Positions 5,089 through 7,174 of a stretch of 7,174 nucleotides of DNA are shown piece after piece; positions within the stretch are counted from its first letter, which is position 1; each line of letters starts with the position of its first letter. The stretch covers positions 1 to 7,174 of the forward strand of contig CANJMX010000080.1 in the NCBI GenBank assembly GCA_947475125.1, read 5' to 3'. The position numbers and the translations under genes are program-made. The stretch is from Actinomycetota bacterium. Lineage in GTDB: Bacteria; Actinomycetota; Thermoleophilia; Miltoncostaeales; Miltoncostaeaceae. The notes under the pieces are model-generated. The model had not been told where the DNA came from and made no database searches. It saw only the letters and a program-made list of their open reading frames with translations.

Positions 5089-6978
5089 CTATTCCTTTTC
5101 GGTGGTGTCGATCAACTCGGCATCGAACGCCGCGCGGATCTCCTCGATAACACGGGCGTGGTCAATCGGTCCCTCGCCCGGAGCGGGCACTGCATTCTCG
5201 GTGACGGCGGGCACGGGTGCATGCGCGGCGGGGAGCTCGACCACCTTCAGTGCCAGTGCCTCGCCACAGAGGTCCTTGATGACCACCTCGACGCCCGCCC
5301 GCTCGTCGGGGCGCGAGAGCATGGCCACGGCCACGCCGCCATTGACCCCCACGGTGATGATCCCGCCGGCCACGCGCTGTACCTCTGACCCCTGCAGGAA
5401 GGCGTGCAGGTGCGGGGAGTGCTGCTCGAGGATTCCCAGCACACGCGGCCATGCACGGCCGATGTGCTCGGCGTCGGGCAGTACCGGGTCAAGCGCGTGG
5501 GCGGGCTCGGGCTCGGCGACAGCCTCGAGAGCCGTCGGCGTCTCGTCGGCAACGGGTGGCTGGTCAACCACCCCTTCGGGCGGCGGCGCATCTGATCCCG
5601 GGTCATCCGGCATATCGTCGGGTGCATCAGGCACCGCGTGCAGCGGGGACGTCGACGCCGGGGGCGCCACGACGACGGCGGGCACCGGTGGCTCGGCCGG
5701 CAGATCGGGCACTGCCACAGGCGCTGGGGGCGGTGGTGCCGGTGCCGCCGGTGCTGGCACAGGCGCGGATGTGACGGCAGGCGTCGGGGGGGCAACCACA
5801 ACGGGCGCCGGGGCCGGCCGGCCGCGCTCCAGTGCATCGACCCGGGCGGCGACTCCCTCGATACCCGGATCGAGGAATGGGCGCGACAGCTTGGCGGCCA
5901 CGAGTTCCAGCTGAATGCGTGGGTCGGCCTGCCCATGGCGGATGCGCACCTGGGCATCTGCCAGCAGGTCGATGGCGCGCACCACCTGCACGGGACTCAA
6001 CTGGTTGGCCTGGGCACGCAGGCGATCGAGCTCGTCGGGCGCCAGCGCCCACTCCTCGCGCACTTGCGCACCCTGCTGAAGCAGGCAGGCGTGGCGCAGG
6101 TGAGTCACCAGCCCGCGCATCAGTTCCTCAGGGTCGGCCCCGCCATCAAGCGACGACTCCAGCAGGTCAAAGGCCCCTGCGGCGTCACCCTGCGCCATCA
6201 GGTCAACCAGGTCGAACAGGGTTTCGCGGCTCACCACGCCCAGCAGGTCGAGCGCATCGGCCAGGTCCACCTTCCCGCCACCGAAGGTCGAGATCTGGTC
6301 GAGCAGCCCCAACGCATCGCGGTACGAGCCGTCGGCGGCGCGCGCCACCAGGTCGAGCGCCTGCGGAGTGGTCTCGATGTTCTCGGTCTTCGCCACGCGC
6401 TCAAGCACGGTGAGCAGGTTTGCCACCCCGGGCTTTCGCAGTGTGTAGGTCTGCAACCGCGAGCGGATGGTGGGCAGCAGGTCCCACGGGTGGGTGGTGC
6501 ACAGAATGACCACCAGCTGCGGTGGCGGCTCTTCGAGGGTCTTCAACAGCGCGCTGGCTGCACCCTCCTGAATCTGGTGGGCCTCGTCCATGATGGTGAT
6601 GCGGTACCGCGACACCACGGGGGCGTAGCGCACGCTCTCCAGCCACTCACGCATCTCGTCGATGCGGCGGGCGCTCGATGCGGCATCAACCTCCACCACG
6701 TCGAGCCAATCGTCATGCCCGATGCGACGGCATGAGTCGCACTCTCCGCACGGAGTGGCGGTGGGCGCGGTGAATGCCTGGCAGTTGAGACACCGGGCAA
6801 GGATGCGCGCTGTGGTGGTCTTGCCGGTGCCGCGCGGACCCGAGAACAGAAACCCATGCGCGATGGTGCCGCGCTCGAGCGCATTTGAAAGCGTGCGCGC
6901 GACATGCCCCTGGCCGACGAGATCCTCGAAGCGGCGGGGCCGGTACCGGTTGTAGAGGCTCTGTCCGGGATCTGTCAC
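5089..6978 (-). CDS. dnaX: DNA polymerase III subunit tau/gamma
   Basis: Clamp-loader ATPase subunit that loads the sliding clamp and links the replicative polymerase. Using GTG 6978 the protein has 629 residues. Seen: SLYNRYRPRRFEDLVGQGHV at the start, Walker A GPRGTGKTT (48-56), a zinc-binding cysteine group (C66, C77, C80, C83), Walker B DEAH (131-134), an SRx arginine-finger site reading IRSRLQTY with Leu where many homologues have Cys, and sensor 2 GSYRDALGLLDQ (217-228). A Pro/Ala-rich linker covers about 386-470, followed by a small C-terminal tau-type domain. Start choice: an ATG at 7068 in the same frame lies inside the SRP RNA, so it is unlikely; GTG 6978 matches the usual DnaX beginning, and GTG 7005 is an alternative. 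None has a good ribosome site. No early stop in the shifted frames supports an E. coli-like gamma product. Confidence 0.96.
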   Translation of the reverse strand: MTDPGQSLYNRYRPRRFEDLVGQGHVARTLSNALERGTIAHGFLFSGPRGTGKTTTARILARCLNCQAFTAPTATPCGECDSCRRIGHDDWLDVVEVDAASSARRIDEMREWLESVRYAPVVSRYRITIMDEAHQIQEGAASALLKTLEEPPPQLVVILCTTHPWDLLPTIRSRLQTYTLRKPGVANLLTVLERVAKTENIETTPQALDLVARAADGSYRDALGLLDQISTFGGGKVDLADALDLLGVVSRETLFDLVDLMAQGDAAGAFDLLESSLDGGADPEELMRGLVTHLRHACLLQQGAQVREEWALAPDELDRLRAQANQLSPVQVVRAIDLLADAQVRIRHGQADPRIQLELVAAKLSRPFLDPGIEGVAARVDALERGRPAPAPVVVAPPTPAVTSAPVPAPAAPAPPPPAPVAVPDLPAEPPVPAVVVAPPASTSPLHAVPDAPDDMPDDPGSDAPPPEGVVDQPPVADETPTALEAVAEPEPAHALDPVLPDAEHIGRAWPRVLGILEQHSPHLHAFLQGSEVQRVAGGIITVGVNGGVAVAMLSRPDERAGVEVVIKDLCGEALALKVVELPAAHAPVPAVTENAVPAPGEGPIDHARVIEEIRAAFDAELIDTTEKE

Positions 6979-7052
6979 GTGAGAGTTGGAAGTGTGACCG
7001 TGCACCCACCGTCGAATACCTGCCGGGAAGTGGAACTCAGGGATGTGACTCC

Positions 7053-7149
7053 GGCGAGGTGGCCCCACTGCGCGTGGGAGGGTCCGCTTAAGGCTGCTTC
7101 CTTCCGGACCTGACCTGATTCACGGTCGCCCACCGAATGGGACCTCGCC
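7053..7149 (-). ncRNA. ffs: Small bacterial SRP RNA (4.5S-type)
   Basis: The - strand carries the near-invariant SRP helix 8: AGGTCAGGTCCGGAAGGAAG followed by CAGCCT, with the GGAA tetraloop at 7105-7102. Flanking it, CCGTGAAT and TTAAGCGG fit the usual internal loop, and GTGGG/CCCAC continues the rod. The ends are set by a perfect 8-bp pair, GGCGAGGT (7149-7142) with ACCTCGCC (7060-7053), giving about 97 nucleotides; exact termini are inferred. The RNA binds Ffh and directs ribosomes making membrane proteins to the membrane. It lies just upstream of dnaX, a common arrangement in Gram-positive bacteria, and could share its transcript. Only 25 bases upstream are in view, and no promoter could be recognised there. 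Confidence 0.95.
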
Positions 7150-7174
7150 TTCAATGCCACATCATCCGAGCCCA

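Noticed and set aside
5786..5792. A run of seven C on the dnaX coding strand at the start of the Pro/Ala linker, a possible slippery site for a short gamma product.
   Set aside because: Neither shifted frame stops soon: one runs to about 5627 and the other to about 5247, so no E. coli-like gamma would result. No stimulatory hairpin was assigned.
4649..5914. Long rightward open frame of 421 codons opposite ybaB and dnaX.
   Set aside because: Its product is low-complexity Ser/Thr/Ala/Gly, as expected for the antisense of a Pro/Ala-rich linker; the - strand genes are certain.
5638..6735. Rightward open frame of 365 codons opposite dnaX.
   Set aside because: It is antisense to the conserved ATPase domains of dnaX and shows no recognisable domain.

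Overview
The window looks like chromosomal DNA from a high-GC Gram-positive bacterium, most likely an actinobacterium. The reasons are the high GC content, frequent GTG starts, a TAnnnT-type -10 element, a hairpin terminator without a T-tract, and a housekeeping block of small SRP RNA, dnaX, ybaB/ebfC and recR. A finer placement (for example Thermoleophilia or another deep lineage) is only a guess from the sequence.

Left part (1-1850). A COG2345-type winged-helix regulator, cut by the left edge, reads leftward. It is divergent from a complete copper nitrite reductase gene of the AniA-like (class II NirK) type, which reads rightward and encodes a predicted lipoprotein. The 112-bp gap between them is AT-rich and carries an organised set of GTAA/TTAC half-sites, a good operator candidate. 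The regulator has a Cys-Pro-Phe...Cys-x2-His motif that may hold a metal or Fe-S cluster. The pair therefore reads as a self-contained nitrite/NO response unit, closed by a strong hairpin terminator at 1804-1844.

Middle part (1850-4151). A tRNA-Val(CAC) gene lies on the + strand with its own likely promoter and a hairpin on each side. Next comes a 319-bp gap (2006-2324) with short repeats, hairpins and one doubtful 63-codon leftward ORF. A secreted S53 (sedolisin/kumamolisin) serine-carboxyl peptidase precursor follows, with signal peptide, propeptide and complete Glu-Asp-Asp-Ser active site.

Right part (4148-7174). On the - strand lies, in transcription order, the small SRP RNA (ffs), dnaX (DNA polymerase III tau/gamma), a YbaB/EbfC nucleoid-associated protein and recR. 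The three protein genes are packed as an operon, with gaps of 2 and 18 bp. This arrangement is widely conserved and concerns replication and repair. recR and the peptidase converge and overlap by four bases, sharing a CTAG that provides a TAG stop on each strand.

No mobile element, CRISPR array or prophage signature was seen. The most interesting part is the regulator/nirK unit with its operator-like array; the rest is largely conventional.
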